A stretch of 64,000 nt of DNA, taken from positions 1-64,000 of the forward strand of contig CAVWYO010000006.1 in NCBI GenBank assembly GCA_963759235.1, given 5' to 3'. Every line of letters begins with the position of its first letter. The stretch's first letter is position 1. A program made the translations under genes and the position numbers. This document shows positions 23,761 to 32,792 of the stretch, one piece after another. This DNA comes from Bauldia sp963759235. Lineage in GTDB: Bacteria > Pseudomonadota > Alphaproteobacteria > Rhizobiales > Kaistiaceae. The notes below the pieces were generated by a model. It was not told where the DNA came from and made no database searches. It saw nothing but the letters and a program-made list of their open reading frames with translations.

Positions 23761-24936
23761 ATGCCCGTCATCAAGGATATCCGCGCCACGATCTGGGAAT
23801 GGATCGGCCCGGTCGCGCCGATGCCGCCGCATTTCTGCACGACGCCGACCGACATGATCAGCGATCAGACCGGCACCATCACCGGCTTCCGGTTTCTCGG
23901 CTGGCTGGTGGTGGAGATGGAGCTCGACGACGGAACCGTCGGCATCGGCAACGCGGCGCTCGCTCCCCACGCCACCAAGACGGTGATCGACACCTATCTC
24001 AAGCCGCTTCTCATCGGCCAGGATCCGATGAACAGCGAATACCTCTGGCAGTCGATGTACAGGCGCACCTTGCCCTATGGGCGCAAGGGCATCGGCATGG
24101 CGGCGATCAGTGCCATCGATCTCGCCATTTGGGACGCCAAGGGCAAACTCCTGAACCAGCCGGTGTTCCGGCTGCTCGGCGGCCGGACAAAGCCCAACAT
24201 TCCAGTCTATGCCAGCCGCCTCTACAGCCAGCCGCTCGACCAGCTTGCCCGCGAGACCAAGGCGTATATCGACCAGGGCTACGAGGCGGTGAAGCTCCGC
24301 TTCGGCTGGGGCCCGAAGGACGGCGTCGCCGGCATCCGACAGAACCTCGACCTCGTGCGCACGGTGCGCGAGGTCGCCGGCGACGACATCGACGTCATGG
24401 CCGATTCCTTCATGGGCTGGACGCTCGAATATGCCAAGCGAATGATGCGGGCGCTGGCGCCGTTCAACATGCGCTGGGTGGAAGAGCCGCTGGTGCCCGA
24501 CGATATCGCCGGCTATGCCGAGCTTCGCGCCATGGGTCATGTGCCGATCTCCGGCGGCGAGCACGAATACACTCTTGCCGGCTTCCGCCAGCTGCTCGAC
24601 GCCAAGGCCGTCGACGTGGCCCAGCCCGACGTCAATCGCGTCGGCGGCGTCACGGCGGCCAAGAAGGTCGCCGACCTTTGCGAGGCGCACGACATCGTGT
24701 TCATCCCGCATGCCGGCCAGATGCACAACTATCACGTCTCGATGTCGACCTATGCCGGGCCGATCGCCGAGTATTTCCCAAAAGTTCCGGTGGAGGTCGG
24801 CAACGAGCTCTTCTGGTACGTATTCGACGGCGATCCGCAGGCGAAAGACGGCATGATCGACCTCGATGACGACAAGCCGGGCTTCGGCCTCACGCTCAAA
24901 TCGCCCGATCCCGCCGAGTTCAGGCTGATCGTCTGA
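23761..24936 (+). CDS. Enolase-superfamily sugar acid dehydratase (L-rhamnonate dehydratase-like)
   Basis: A 391-aa mandelate racemase/muconate lactonizing enzyme-type protein. Magnesium ligands are visible at D215 (VMADSFMGW), E241 (RWVEEPL) and E267 (SGGEHEYT); the His/Asp base pair is at IPHAGQMHNYH (317-325) and AQPDVNR (D290). RFGWGPKDGVAGIRQN (180-195) and the HAGQxHNYH block are typical of L-rhamnonate dehydratases, which remove water from an aldonate to give a 2-keto-3-deoxy acid. ATG at 23,761 follows GGAG by 7 bases; an in-frame TTG at 23,755 is less likely. First gene of an operon with the lactonase and GntR genes. L-fuconate or another 6-deoxy acid remains possible. Confidence 0.85.
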   Translation: MPVIKDIRATIWEWIGPVAPMPPHFCTTPTDMISDQTGTITGFRFLGWLVVEMELDDGTVGIGNAALAPHATKTVIDTYLKPLLIGQDPMNSEYLWQSMYRRTLPYGRKGIGMAAISAIDLAIWDAKGKLLNQPVFRLLGGRTKPNIPVYASRLYSQPLDQLARETKAYIDQGYEAVKLRFGWGPKDGVAGIRQNLDLVRTVREVAGDDIDVMADSFMGWTLEYAKRMMRALAPFNMRWVEEPLVPDDIAGYAELRAMGHVPISGGEHEYTLAGFRQLLDAKAVDVAQPDVNRVGGVTAAKKVADLCEAHDIVFIPHAGQMHNYHVSMSTYAGPIAEYFPKVPVEVGNELFWYVFDGDPQAKDGMIDLDDDKPGFGLTLKSPDPAEFRLIV

Positions 24937-24955
24937 TCGAGACCAGGAGCGCCGC

Positions 24956-25831
24956 ATGCCCGACTACCCGATCATCGACACGCACCTCCACATCTGGGAT
25001 CCGCGCCGGCTGTCCTATTCCTGGCAGAAGGGGAACGCCCTCTTCGACCGGCCCCGTCTGGTCGAGGACTACCGCCGCGACTGCGGCAGCGTCGACGTCG
25101 ACGCGATGGTGTTCCTCGAATGCTATGCCGACTTCGACGCGAAGGGCGGTCAGTACATCGAGGAGATTGAGTTCGTCGAGGACGAGGCGAAGCGCGACCC
25201 GCGCATCGCCGCCATCGTGCCGATGGCCCCGCTGGAACGCGGTGCCGCGGTCGCCCCGATGCTGGAGGAGATGGTCACCCGATTCCCGAAGGTGCGCGGC
25301 ATCCGCCGCATCGTCGAGTTCGACGCCGACCCGCGCGCCCTGACGCTCAGCCCGCGGTTCATCGAAGGGGTCAACACCCTTGGCCGGTTCGACATGCACT
25401 TCGAGATCAACGTCAACCACACGCAAATGGACATCGCGCTCGAATTTGTGAAGCAGGTGCCGGAGGTACCGATGATCCTCGACCATTGCGGCAAGCCCGG
25501 CATCGAGGAAGGCGCGCTCGACCAGTACCGACATCAGATCGCCGAGCTGGCCAGGCACCAGAACGTCGTCTGCAAGCTCTCCGACCTGCCGGTCGAGGCC
25601 GACCATGCCAACTGGACCGATGCCGATCTCCGCCCCTATATCGACGCTACCGTCGAGGCCTTCGGCGTCGACCGCGTCATCTATGCCGGCGACTGGCCGG
25701 TCTGCCTGCAGGCAACCAGCATCGAACGTTGGGTCGGCGTCCTCGACCGGGCACTGGCCGGCCTGTCGGAGGCGGATCGGCGGAAGTTCTACCGCGACAA
25801 TGCCAACCGTTTCTATCGGCTGGGACTTTGA
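24956..25831 (+). CDS. Amidohydrolase 2 family sugar lactonase (L-rhamnono-/L-fuconolactonase-like)
   Basis: A 291-aa TIM-barrel hydrolase of the COG3618 group. The metal-site HxH is at residues 10-12 (IIDTHLHIW), ILDHCGKPG supplies the second His, and VIYAGDWPVCLQ the terminal Asp. The group hydrolyses 5- or 6-carbon sugar lactones, the step between the 1-dehydrogenase at 17,078 and the dehydratase just upstream (19 bp). The stop codon overlaps the next start (TGATG at 25,829-25,833), tying it to the GntR gene. Confidence 0.87.
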   Translation: MPDYPIIDTHLHIWDPRRLSYSWQKGNALFDRPRLVEDYRRDCGSVDVDAMVFLECYADFDAKGGQYIEEIEFVEDEAKRDPRIAAIVPMAPLERGAAVAPMLEEMVTRFPKVRGIRRIVEFDADPRALTLSPRFIEGVNTLGRFDMHFEINVNHTQMDIALEFVKQVPEVPMILDHCGKPGIEEGALDQYRHQIAELARHQNVVCKLSDLPVEADHANWTDADLRPYIDATVEAFGVDRVIYAGDWPVCLQATSIERWVGVLDRALAGLSEADRRKFYRDNANRFYRLGL

Positions 25832-26614
25832 TGGCCGAGACGGTTCCGGACGCCTTCGACACCCTCATCGCCGGCATCGGCAAGCCGCGGCCGGCCGGGG
25901 ACTTCGAAGGGGTCACCCTCGAGTCGGCGGTCGATCGCCGAACAGGTTGCCGGCCGCATCCTCGCCCTCATCAAGAGCGGCAACCTCAAGGCCGGCGACA
26001 AGCTGCCGACCGAGCAGCAAATGGCGATTGCGCTCGGCATCAGCCGGCCGGCGCTCCGCGAAGCCCTCAAGGCGCTGAGCGTGCTTGGAGTGCTGGCAAG
26101 CCGCCAGGGTGGCCGCTACACCGTGACGGACCTCTCGCCGGGCCGGCTTGTCGCGCCGCTGCAATTTCTGATGTTCGTCCAGAACTATGATGTTGCCGTT
26201 CATTTCGAGGCACGTGCCGCGGTCGACCTCGAACTGGTGCGGCTGGCATGCGAACGGGCCGATGACGAAGCGCGGCGGCGGATCGGCAGGCTGGCGGAGG
26301 ACGGCCAGGCGTTCCTCTCCGATCCGGTCGGGTTCCGCGTCCTCGATTTCGAATTCCACCAGACGATCAACAACGCCGCCCGCAATCCCCTCCTCAAGGC
26401 GATCAGCCAGGGCCTCTACGACATCGCCCTCGATATCCGCCGCATCGCCACCGAGACCCCCGGCGTCATCGCCACCAGCGTCGGCGATCATCGCCTGATC
26501 GCCGAAGCCATCCTCGACCATGACGCCGAGGCCGCCGTCGCCGCCTACCGTAATCACCTCCGCCACACCCGCGAGACGACGGAAAAGGCGTTGGCCCGCG
26601 GCTCGCTGCCGTAG
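25831..26614 (+). pseudogene. GntR (FadR/FCD) family regulator with an apparent frameshift near codon 33
   Basis: From the ATG at 25,831, coupled to the lactonase stop, 33 codons end in ...GVTLES. The DNA-binding domain then continues in the next frame as RSIAEQVAGRILALIKSG, KLPTEQQMAIALGISRPALREALKALSVLG, followed by the FCD ligand domain to 26,614. Removing one G in the run at about 25,926-25,927 (GAGTCGGCGG) would restore one protein of about 260 residues. The second frame has no ATG, GTG or TTG before 26,021, and starting there would remove the first part of the winged helix. It is therefore a recent pseudogene or a sequencing error. It would normally repress the dehydratase-lactonase operon. 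Confidence 0.75.
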
Positions 26615-26857
26615 GGATGGACGTCTCGACATCTTCGGGCCCTCCATCGGACCCGGAGGCGGTCGGTGGATGGGATTTCGTTCAAATCATAGGATAGGAG
26701 CCCGGGTTTCTGCGGTTCATGCCAGATTGCCGCGGAGCGCGGGAAAGCGTAGCGTCATATATCGGGCGGCGCGAGCGCTTCGATGCGGCGTCCGCAGGTC
26801 TAACGCAAAGCGGCGGACCGTGCCGCGACGGGCCACGGGCACGAAAGGCCTTCGCCA

Positions 26858-27973
26858 ATGGCGGACGCGGTCGGCCTGTCCGAAGTCGTCGGTCTAATCT
26901 ACGACGCGGCGCTCGATCCGGAGCTCTGGCCCGCTGTCCTGGAACAGGTGACCGACCTTCTTGGCGGCCACTTCGGTGTCTTTATCCAGCCGCCGGGCGG
27001 CGCGATGGTGACGGTCCGTCAGGACCCGCCGCTGTACGGCGCATATGTCGAGCATTTCCGGGAAAAGGACTTGCTGGTGCGCGAGGTTTCCCGTCTGGCG
27101 GCTGGCACCGTCGTCACCGATCGGATGGTCGTGCCGCGGGACGCGTTCGAACGCTCGGAATACTACAACGACTTTCTCCGGCCGCAGCAGGCCGAAGAGG
27201 GCATCGCCGCGGTCTTCTCGCTGGCGACCTCGGGACTCTCCATCTGGCGATCACCGACCCAAGGCCAGTGGGACGTGGAACAGATCGACGTCCTGCGCCA
27301 TCTCACGCCTCATTTTCGGCGGGCAATGGAGATCGGCCGTCGGCTCGAGAACGCCGAGCCACGGCGTGCCGGGTCGGTTGGGTTGCTGGACAGTCTTCCG
27401 CACGCCGCCTTCCTGGTCGCCGCCGGCGGGCGTATCGTTTTCGCAAACTCCGCCGCGGAAACATTGCTTGCCGAGGCCGACGGACTTCGGTTTGTGTCTG
27501 GCTATTTGTGCGCGACGACGACGGATCATACGGCGCGTCTGTCGAGCGCCGTGGCGCGGGCGGCCGGCGAGGCGCCAGGCAACGTGGGCGACGCGGTGAG
27601 CCTGCCGCGCCGACCGCCCAGGCGCTCGCTCCTTGCCCTCGTCGCACCCCTCGCTCCGGCGATCGACTGGGCGATTCTTCCCCCGCCCGCCGCGATCGTC
27701 ATGGTTGTCGATCCCGGATCGCCGGGCCAGTCCTCTCCAAACGCGATTCCCTTGACGGGTCATTGCCAGGACGGCCCGTCGCTGGCGAGACGCGAGCTTC
27801 AGTGCTTGCTGCGGGTCGCGGCGGGGAAATCGAGCAAGGCGATCGCGATCGAACTGTCACTGTCCCCCCATACCATCGACCAGTACATCGAATCGGCCAT
27901 GCGCAAGCTCAATTCCGCCTCGCGCGCGGAGGCGGTCGTGATGGCGGTCGCGCTCGGCCTTATCGCAGCCTGA
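26858..27973 (+). CDS. LuxR-type helix-turn-helix regulator with PAS-like sensor region
   Basis: A 371-aa protein. The N-terminal ~190 residues (LIYDAALDPELWPAVLEQVTDLLGG, YYNDFLRPQQAEEGIAAVFSL) are typical of a group of alphaproteobacterial LuxR-like regulators; a short PAS-like piece follows (DSLPHAAFLVAAGGRIVFANSAAETLL), then a C-terminal LuxR HTH (LARRELQCLLRVAAGKSSKAIAIELSLSPHTIDQYIESAMRKL). No receiver domain is present. It stands alone with 243 bp upstream and 139 bp before the first RTX-type gene, which it may control. The ligand is unknown. Confidence 0.8.
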   Translation: MADAVGLSEVVGLIYDAALDPELWPAVLEQVTDLLGGHFGVFIQPPGGAMVTVRQDPPLYGAYVEHFREKDLLVREVSRLAAGTVVTDRMVVPRDAFERSEYYNDFLRPQQAEEGIAAVFSLATSGLSIWRSPTQGQWDVEQIDVLRHLTPHFRRAMEIGRRLENAEPRRAGSVGLLDSLPHAAFLVAAGGRIVFANSAAETLLAEADGLRFVSGYLCATTTDHTARLSSAVARAAGEAPGNVGDAVSLPRRPPRRSLLALVAPLAPAIDWAILPPPAAIVMVVDPGSPGQSSPNAIPLTGHCQDGPSLARRELQCLLRVAAGKSSKAIAIELSLSPHTIDQYIESAMRKLNSASRAEAVVMAVALGLIAA

Positions 27974-28112
27974 CCCCCACGACGCGGCTCGGTCAATACC
28001 TGAATTCTCAGGAATTGCAGTGGGCATTGGCCGTCGACAGAGTGACGGCGCCTCGGGCTCCACCCGACAACCAGATGCCGCGCCACCCGCCGGCCACCGC
28101 TGGAGAGCCGTC

Positions 28113-29285
28113 ATGGTGAACTTGCTGACCGCTGCCGCATCGCACGACTACCGCCCGGACTCGATCGGCGTGGTGGACCACCTGACCTTCGCCACCTCAG
28201 AGACTTTTCCGGAAGTCGAAGTGAACGCGTCGCAACTCTCAAGCTTGCTCCAGGTAACCGGCGACAGCAGCCCGGACGGCATCAACGTCTACCTGACAAT
28301 CGAGAGCGACTTCTCCGCCGCCGGGTGGGGTTTTGCCACCTGGACCGGTTACGTGAGCATTTACGGTCACTCAGGGGGCAACAGCATTACCGGGAGTTCG
28401 ACCTACAACTTCATCATCGGAAACGGCACCCAGACGCTTATCGGCGGACCCACTGGCAACGGGTTCATGTATGCTGTGGCGTCCGATATCGCGCCGGGTC
28501 AGACCGTGACCGGAGGGGCGGGAGAGGACGACATCCGCGTTGCAGGCGCGGCGGATTTCGACTTCTCGGCCGCACACCTCTCGAACATCGACGACCTTAT
28601 CTTTGAATTTATCGCTTCGACCGACCCCATGCGGGCCATCCTGGCGGGGGATCAGATCGGCTCCGGCGCCATCACGGTGGTGGAGAACGAGAATCCGCTG
28701 GGCCATCCTGTCGCCCTGATCGTGCGCGGTTCAACCGCCAATCTGACCGGTGTGACCTTCAATGGTTGGAACCCAGACGAGAACACGATCACCATCAAGG
28801 GCACGTCCGGCAACGACAGGCTGACTGGTTCGATCGAGCCCGACAAGATCAAGGGCGGCGGCGGCAAGGACAAGCTGAAAGGCGGTTCCGGCGACGACGT
28901 GCTCAACGGCGGCACAGCCAAGGACATCCTGTCCGGCGGTGCCGGCAACGACAAGCTGAAGGGTGCCGCCGGCAACGACACCTTCCTGTTCGACACGGCT
29001 CTAAACGGCGCTACCAATGTCGATCTCATCGTCCGCTTCATCCACGGACACGACACTATCGGCCTGGAGCATTCGATATTCAGCGTGATTCCCCTCGGCC
29101 ATCTCTCTGCCGGTGCCTTTCACATTGGGCGCCATGCGAACGACGCCAGCGACCACATCATCTACAATCAAGCGCAGGGGAAACTCTTCTACGACGACGA
29201 CGGCAACGGCCCGGACGGCAAGACGCTGTTCGCGGTGATCGACAATCACACCACGCTTTCAGCCAGCGACTTTGTCATTGTCTAA
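28113..29285 (+). CDS. RTX-type calcium-binding secreted protein, copy 1
   Basis: A 390-aa acidic protein with no N-terminal signal, glycine/aspartate nonapeptide repeats (KGGGGKDKLKGGSGDDVLNGG, SGGAGNDKLKGAAGNDTFLF, about residues 244-295) and a C-terminal block YNQAQGKLFYDDDGNGPDG...LSASDFVIV typical of type I secretion substrates of alphaproteobacteria. The repeats bind calcium and fold outside the cell. The first 230 residues have no enzyme motif I recognise. ATG at 28,113 has GGAGAG six bases upstream, a leader shared with the next gene. A frame beginning at 28,020 adds a non-family leader. No type I secretion genes are seen in the window. Confidence 0.85.
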   Translation: MVNLLTAAASHDYRPDSIGVVDHLTFATSETFPEVEVNASQLSSLLQVTGDSSPDGINVYLTIESDFSAAGWGFATWTGYVSIYGHSGGNSITGSSTYNFIIGNGTQTLIGGPTGNGFMYAVASDIAPGQTVTGGAGEDDIRVAGAADFDFSAAHLSNIDDLIFEFIASTDPMRAILAGDQIGSGAITVVENENPLGHPVALIVRGSTANLTGVTFNGWNPDENTITIKGTSGNDRLTGSIEPDKIKGGGGKDKLKGGSGDDVLNGGTAKDILSGGAGNDKLKGAAGNDTFLFDTALNGATNVDLIVRFIHGHDTIGLEHSIFSVIPLGHLSAGAFHIGRHANDASDHIIYNQAQGKLFYDDDGNGPDGKTLFAVIDNHTTLSASDFVIV

Positions 29286-29330
29286 CCCCGGTGTGGCAGG
29301 CCGTGGGCCGGCCATTGCAGGAGAGCCGTC

Positions 29331-30497
29331 ATGGCCAATACGCTAACCCTCACCGCATCGCATGACTACTCGCTGGACGCCGTCGGCATCGTCGACGACC
29401 TCGTCTTTCAAGGGTCGGCCGACACGTACGGCATCTTTAACCCGTCGCAACTGTCGACGATCCTTCACGTCGAGGGTGACGGCTATATCGATACGATTGA
29501 AGTCGACATGACCGCGCCGGCTGCATTTTCGGCGGCGAATTGGACCCTGTCGCCGCCGCTCTCCGGGCTGATCTGGCTGGGCGTCCGAGGCTCGAGCGGA
29601 GACGACACGATAACCGGCAATTCCTCGGCGCATAACGGCATTGCCGGCGGCGGTGGCGCCGACACAATGGTCGGCGGCAATGGACCCGACCAATTCCAAT
29701 ACTCTGACCCCGGCGACATCCAGCCGGGCGAAACCATCAACGGAAAAGGCGGGACCGACGCGATACTGATCTATCACGAGCCCGGCGGCGCGATTTTCGA
29801 TCTGTCCGGCGTCGGAATCACGCATGTCGAGGAGCTCATCTTCGGTTCGTTCAGCAACACGGTCGTCCTGAATGGGAACCAGATCGGTCGTGGCCACATC
29901 ACCGCGGTCGACGCCAGCTTTTCGCATGCCGCGTTAATCGTCATCGGATCGGCCGTCGATCTTTCGCTCGTCGAGTTTCGGCATTGGTACGTGAGTGAAA
30001 GCATCAGCATCAAAGGGACGGCCGCGCGCGACACCCTGAACGGTTCGGGCGAAAGTGACTCGATTGTCGCTGGCGCCGGCAAGGACAGCGTTAAAGGTAA
30101 TGCGGGCAACGACATCATCGATGGTGAGGCGGGCAAAGACAGCCTGTCGGGCGGAGAGGGCAAGGACTGGCTGAAAGGCGGCGGTGGCAAGGACAAATTC
30201 GTCTTCGATACGACGCCCAAAGCCGCCAATCTCGACCACATCGCCGATTTCGCCCACGGTCAGGACACCATCGTCTTGAAACACGGCGTCTTCCGTGCAC
30301 TCTCGGCCGGTCATCTTGCCTCAAACGCCTTTCACGTAGGCACGCACTCAACACATGCGGCTGATCGGATCATCTACGACCAAGCGCACGGCAAGCTTTA
30401 CTACGACAGCGACGGAAACGGCGGCCACGCCAAGACGCTCGTTGCAATTCTCGACAACCACGCCGCTCTCGCCGCGGATGATTTCCTCATCGTATGA
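29331..30497 (+). CDS. RTX-type calcium-binding secreted protein, copy 2
   Basis: A 388-aa paralogue of the upstream gene, alike at both ends (LTASHDYSLDAVGIVDDLVF; YDQAHGKLYYDSDGNGGHAKT...AADDFLIV) and in overall layout. It has more complete calcium repeats: an early set GGGGADTMVGGNGPDQFQYS (residues 105-125) and a later set of GGxGKD units (about 245-290). The upstream copy has lost most of the early set. Both genes share a CGGCCA...GGAGAGCCGTCATGG leader, showing tandem duplication that included the ribosome site. Probably exported by a type I system encoded elsewhere; role could be surface adhesion or matrix, which is inference. Confidence 0.85.
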   Translation: MANTLTLTASHDYSLDAVGIVDDLVFQGSADTYGIFNPSQLSTILHVEGDGYIDTIEVDMTAPAAFSAANWTLSPPLSGLIWLGVRGSSGDDTITGNSSAHNGIAGGGGADTMVGGNGPDQFQYSDPGDIQPGETINGKGGTDAILIYHEPGGAIFDLSGVGITHVEELIFGSFSNTVVLNGNQIGRGHITAVDASFSHAALIVIGSAVDLSLVEFRHWYVSESISIKGTAARDTLNGSGESDSIVAGAGKDSVKGNAGNDIIDGEAGKDSLSGGEGKDWLKGGGGKDKFVFDTTPKAANLDHIADFAHGQDTIVLKHGVFRALSAGHLASNAFHVGTHSTHAADRIIYDQAHGKLYYDSDGNGGHAKTLVAILDNHAALAADDFLIV

Positions 30498-30523
30498 TGC
30501 GATCGGCGCCGCGCCGCCGAACG

Positions 30524-31603
30524 TCAGAAGGTCGTGTCGAGCGTCCGAGCCGTGCCGGTCAGCGAGGATTCGTAGAGCTTGGCGATGACCTCGATGACGT
30601 GGTGCTGGCGGGCGGCGGCGAGGCGCATTTCGGCGGCCCGCCCGCCGGCGATCGCCTCCGCGAAGGCGCGCAGGATGTCGAGATGCAGGTCCCATGGCGC
30701 CAAAGTCGGCCGGTAGCACGCGTCGAGGCCGTTGTGGACGACCTTCTCAGCCCCTTCGATCGGCCGACCGGGCGAAAAGACCACCAGGTTGTTGCCGGCG
30801 GCGGCCATGTTGACGAAGATCACGCCGTCGGTGCCGTAGACGCGGGTTTCCCAGATGAAGTTCCGCGCGTCGGCCGGGGAGCACCAATTGGCGCGGACCG
30901 AGCCGAGCATCGCGCCGGGCCAGGTGATGACGCCGGCGATATTGTCGTCCACCGTTGCCTTGCAGGTCTCGCCGTTCGAAAGGGCCCGTTCGGGGAAGAC
31001 CGTCTCGACGCGGCCGACGACGCTTTCTGCCGGACCGAACAGATAGACGAGCTGGCTGATCAGGTAGATGCCGAGATCGGCGAGCACGCCCCATCCCGCC
31101 TGATCGCGATCGAAGAACCAGGCGGCGTGCATCGGCCCGTGATGGGCGAGGACCGCGTCGGCGGAGTTGATCCGCCCGATCGCGCCGCTCTCGACAAGGC
31201 TCCGCGCGGCGTCCATCGGCGCCATGGCGTCGAAGGGCAGGGCCATGAAGACGCGGTCCGAGCCCGCCGCCGCCCGCCGGATGCGCTCGGCATCGGCGAG
31301 ACTGGTGGCGATAGGCTTTTCGGTGAGCACGTGCTTGCCCGCCTCCAGCGCCCGTACCGTCAGCTCGGCGTGGCTCGGATGGGGGGAGGCGACAACGACC
31401 GCCTCGATCGCGGGATCGGCGAGGAAGCCGGCGAGATCGGCGTGGATGGCACCGCCGTACTGGCGGGCGATCGGCGCGCAGGCCGCCGGCGTCCGGGAAT
31501 AGAGGCCGGCGAGCGACAGTTCCGGCAGCGCCGCGATCGAGGGGAAATAGCGGACGCGGGCGATATCGCCGCAGCCGATGACGCCGACGCCGATCGTGGC
31601 CAT
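30524..31603 (-). CDS. Gfo/Idh/MocA family NAD(P)-dependent oxidoreductase
   Basis: A 359-aa dehydrogenase with an N-terminal Rossmann fold (GVGVIGCGDIARVRYFPSIAALP), the family motif HVLTEKPIATSLADAERI (Lys-Pro at about 93-94), and the substrate domain with ADLGIYLISQLVYLFG in place of the usual D-x-G-x-H helix. Family members act on sugars, inositols or their acids. ATG at 31,603 has AAGG eleven bases upstream, better than the upstream ATG at 31,621. It converges with RTX gene 2 and follows the PhyH gene by 114 bp on the same strand, so the two may form an operon. Substrate unknown. Confidence 0.85.
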   Translation of the reverse strand: MATIGVGVIGCGDIARVRYFPSIAALPELSLAGLYSRTPAACAPIARQYGGAIHADLAGFLADPAIEAVVVASPHPSHAELTVRALEAGKHVLTEKPIATSLADAERIRRAAAGSDRVFMALPFDAMAPMDAARSLVESGAIGRINSADAVLAHHGPMHAAWFFDRDQAGWGVLADLGIYLISQLVYLFGPAESVVGRVETVFPERALSNGETCKATVDDNIAGVITWPGAMLGSVRANWCSPADARNFIWETRVYGTDGVIFVNMAAAGNNLVVFSPGRPIEGAEKVVHNGLDACYRPTLAPWDLHLDILRAFAEAIAGGRAAEMRLAAARQHHVIEVIAKLYESSLTGTARTLDTTF

Positions 31604-31717
31604 GTCTGGGAACCTTTCCATGGTCGATGCGCCCGGCGGCGCGGCCGCGTCACGTCAAGCCGAAGGACCGCATGGGGTCCTCGCGAAAGATCCCCGTGGC
31701 AAGGCGGAACGCCCCAT

Positions 31718-32593
31718 TTATCCGGCGCTTTTGAGGGCGAAATGACGGCGCTTGGCGCCCATCTGATTTTGATAGATCGAACCGGCAAGCCGCGCCGGAG
31801 GCAACGGCATCCGCACCGGCACCGGCTCGAGGCGCGGCGCAATGGTCGGTGAGCCGGAGAGCAGGCGGCTATCGAAATCGGCGAAGTCCGGCACGCCGAG
31901 CAGCGGCCAGGCATCGGCCGCGGCGATCTCATAGAAGAGGACCGCGCGAGGCTGGTTTGACTGATTCTCCGCCGAACCGTGGACAGCCCGCACGTGGTGG
32001 AAGCTGGCCGAGCCGGCGCGGCCGGTGCACGCCACCGCCTTCGACAGATCGACATCCGCAGCCGCGACATCGAACGCACCGCAGAAGGCACCATCGGCGT
32101 GATGATCGTAGACCGGCCCGCGATGCGACCCCGGCAGAACCAGCATCGGACCATTCTCCGGCGTACAGTCGTCGAGCATTACGCCCATCGCCAGGAGATC
32201 GTCGTTGGTGTGCGGGTAGAACGCCCAGTCCTGATGCCATTCGACCGGGGCGCCGCCGAAGGGGAGCTTGAGGTTGATCTTCGATCCGGTCAGGCGAATG
32301 TCGTTTGTGCCGATGAGCGCCTGCAGCACCTCCACGATGCGAGGAGACTCGACCAGGTCCCGGAAGAAGGGATGCTGCTTGTGCGGCACCTTGAGCCGCC
32401 GGACGCGCGGTGCGTCGGGGCGGTGACCTGGCTCCAGATCGTAGAAGTCGGTGTGGTCGGTAAGCCCGCGGGCGCCTTCCAGCAACTCCGCGACGACATC
32501 GCGCGCCGCCTGGAGCTGGTCGGGCGTGAGGAGCTCGTCGACGACGAGCCAGCCGTTCCGCCGGTAGGATTCGATGGCATCTCGGTCGATCAT
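31718..32593 (-). CDS. Phytanoyl-CoA dioxygenase (PhyH) family protein
   Basis: A 291-aa Fe(II)/2-oxoglutarate dioxygenase-like protein. The HxD metal motif is at 120-122 (VEWHQDWAFYPH), the second metal His lies in SFHHVRAVHGS, and a following Arg (QPRAVLFYEI) would bind 2-oxoglutarate. ENGPMLVLPGSHRGPVYDHH between them is typical of the family. ATG at 32,593 gives MIDRDAIESYRRNGWLVVDELL, the standard opening; a frame from 32,677 adds an unlikely leader. Substrate unknown. It is 199 bp from the cellulose operon end and on the same strand as the downstream Gfo/Idh gene. Confidence 0.85.
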   Translation of the reverse strand: MIDRDAIESYRRNGWLVVDELLTPDQLQAARDVVAELLEGARGLTDHTDFYDLEPGHRPDAPRVRRLKVPHKQHPFFRDLVESPRIVEVLQALIGTNDIRLTGSKINLKLPFGGAPVEWHQDWAFYPHTNDDLLAMGVMLDDCTPENGPMLVLPGSHRGPVYDHHADGAFCGAFDVAAADVDLSKAVACTGRAGSASFHHVRAVHGSAENQSNQPRAVLFYEIAAADAWPLLGVPDFADFDSRLLSGSPTIAPRLEPVPVRMPLPPARLAGSIYQNQMGAKRRHFALKSAG

Positions 32594-32792
32594 CGGGCTA
32601 TGTCCCAAATGGAACGGGTGATCGGTTTCCCACGCAGGATGGCAAGTCGCTTCGCTCGCCCAGCTGTCGGTCACCATAGGTCCATTGATTGCAACAAATA
32701 GCGGATCGGTTTGGATGGCAAGTCATGGTCGTCGCGACGCCGCCTCGTAAGAAGCGGCCCATCACTCCCCGTCCGCCGCCCGATCCACACCG

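Noticed and set aside
28844..30180. Glycine-rich direct repeats as a CRISPR array or microsatellite
   Set aside because: They encode in-frame GGxGxDxx calcium-binding nonapeptides within two good genes; there are no spacers.
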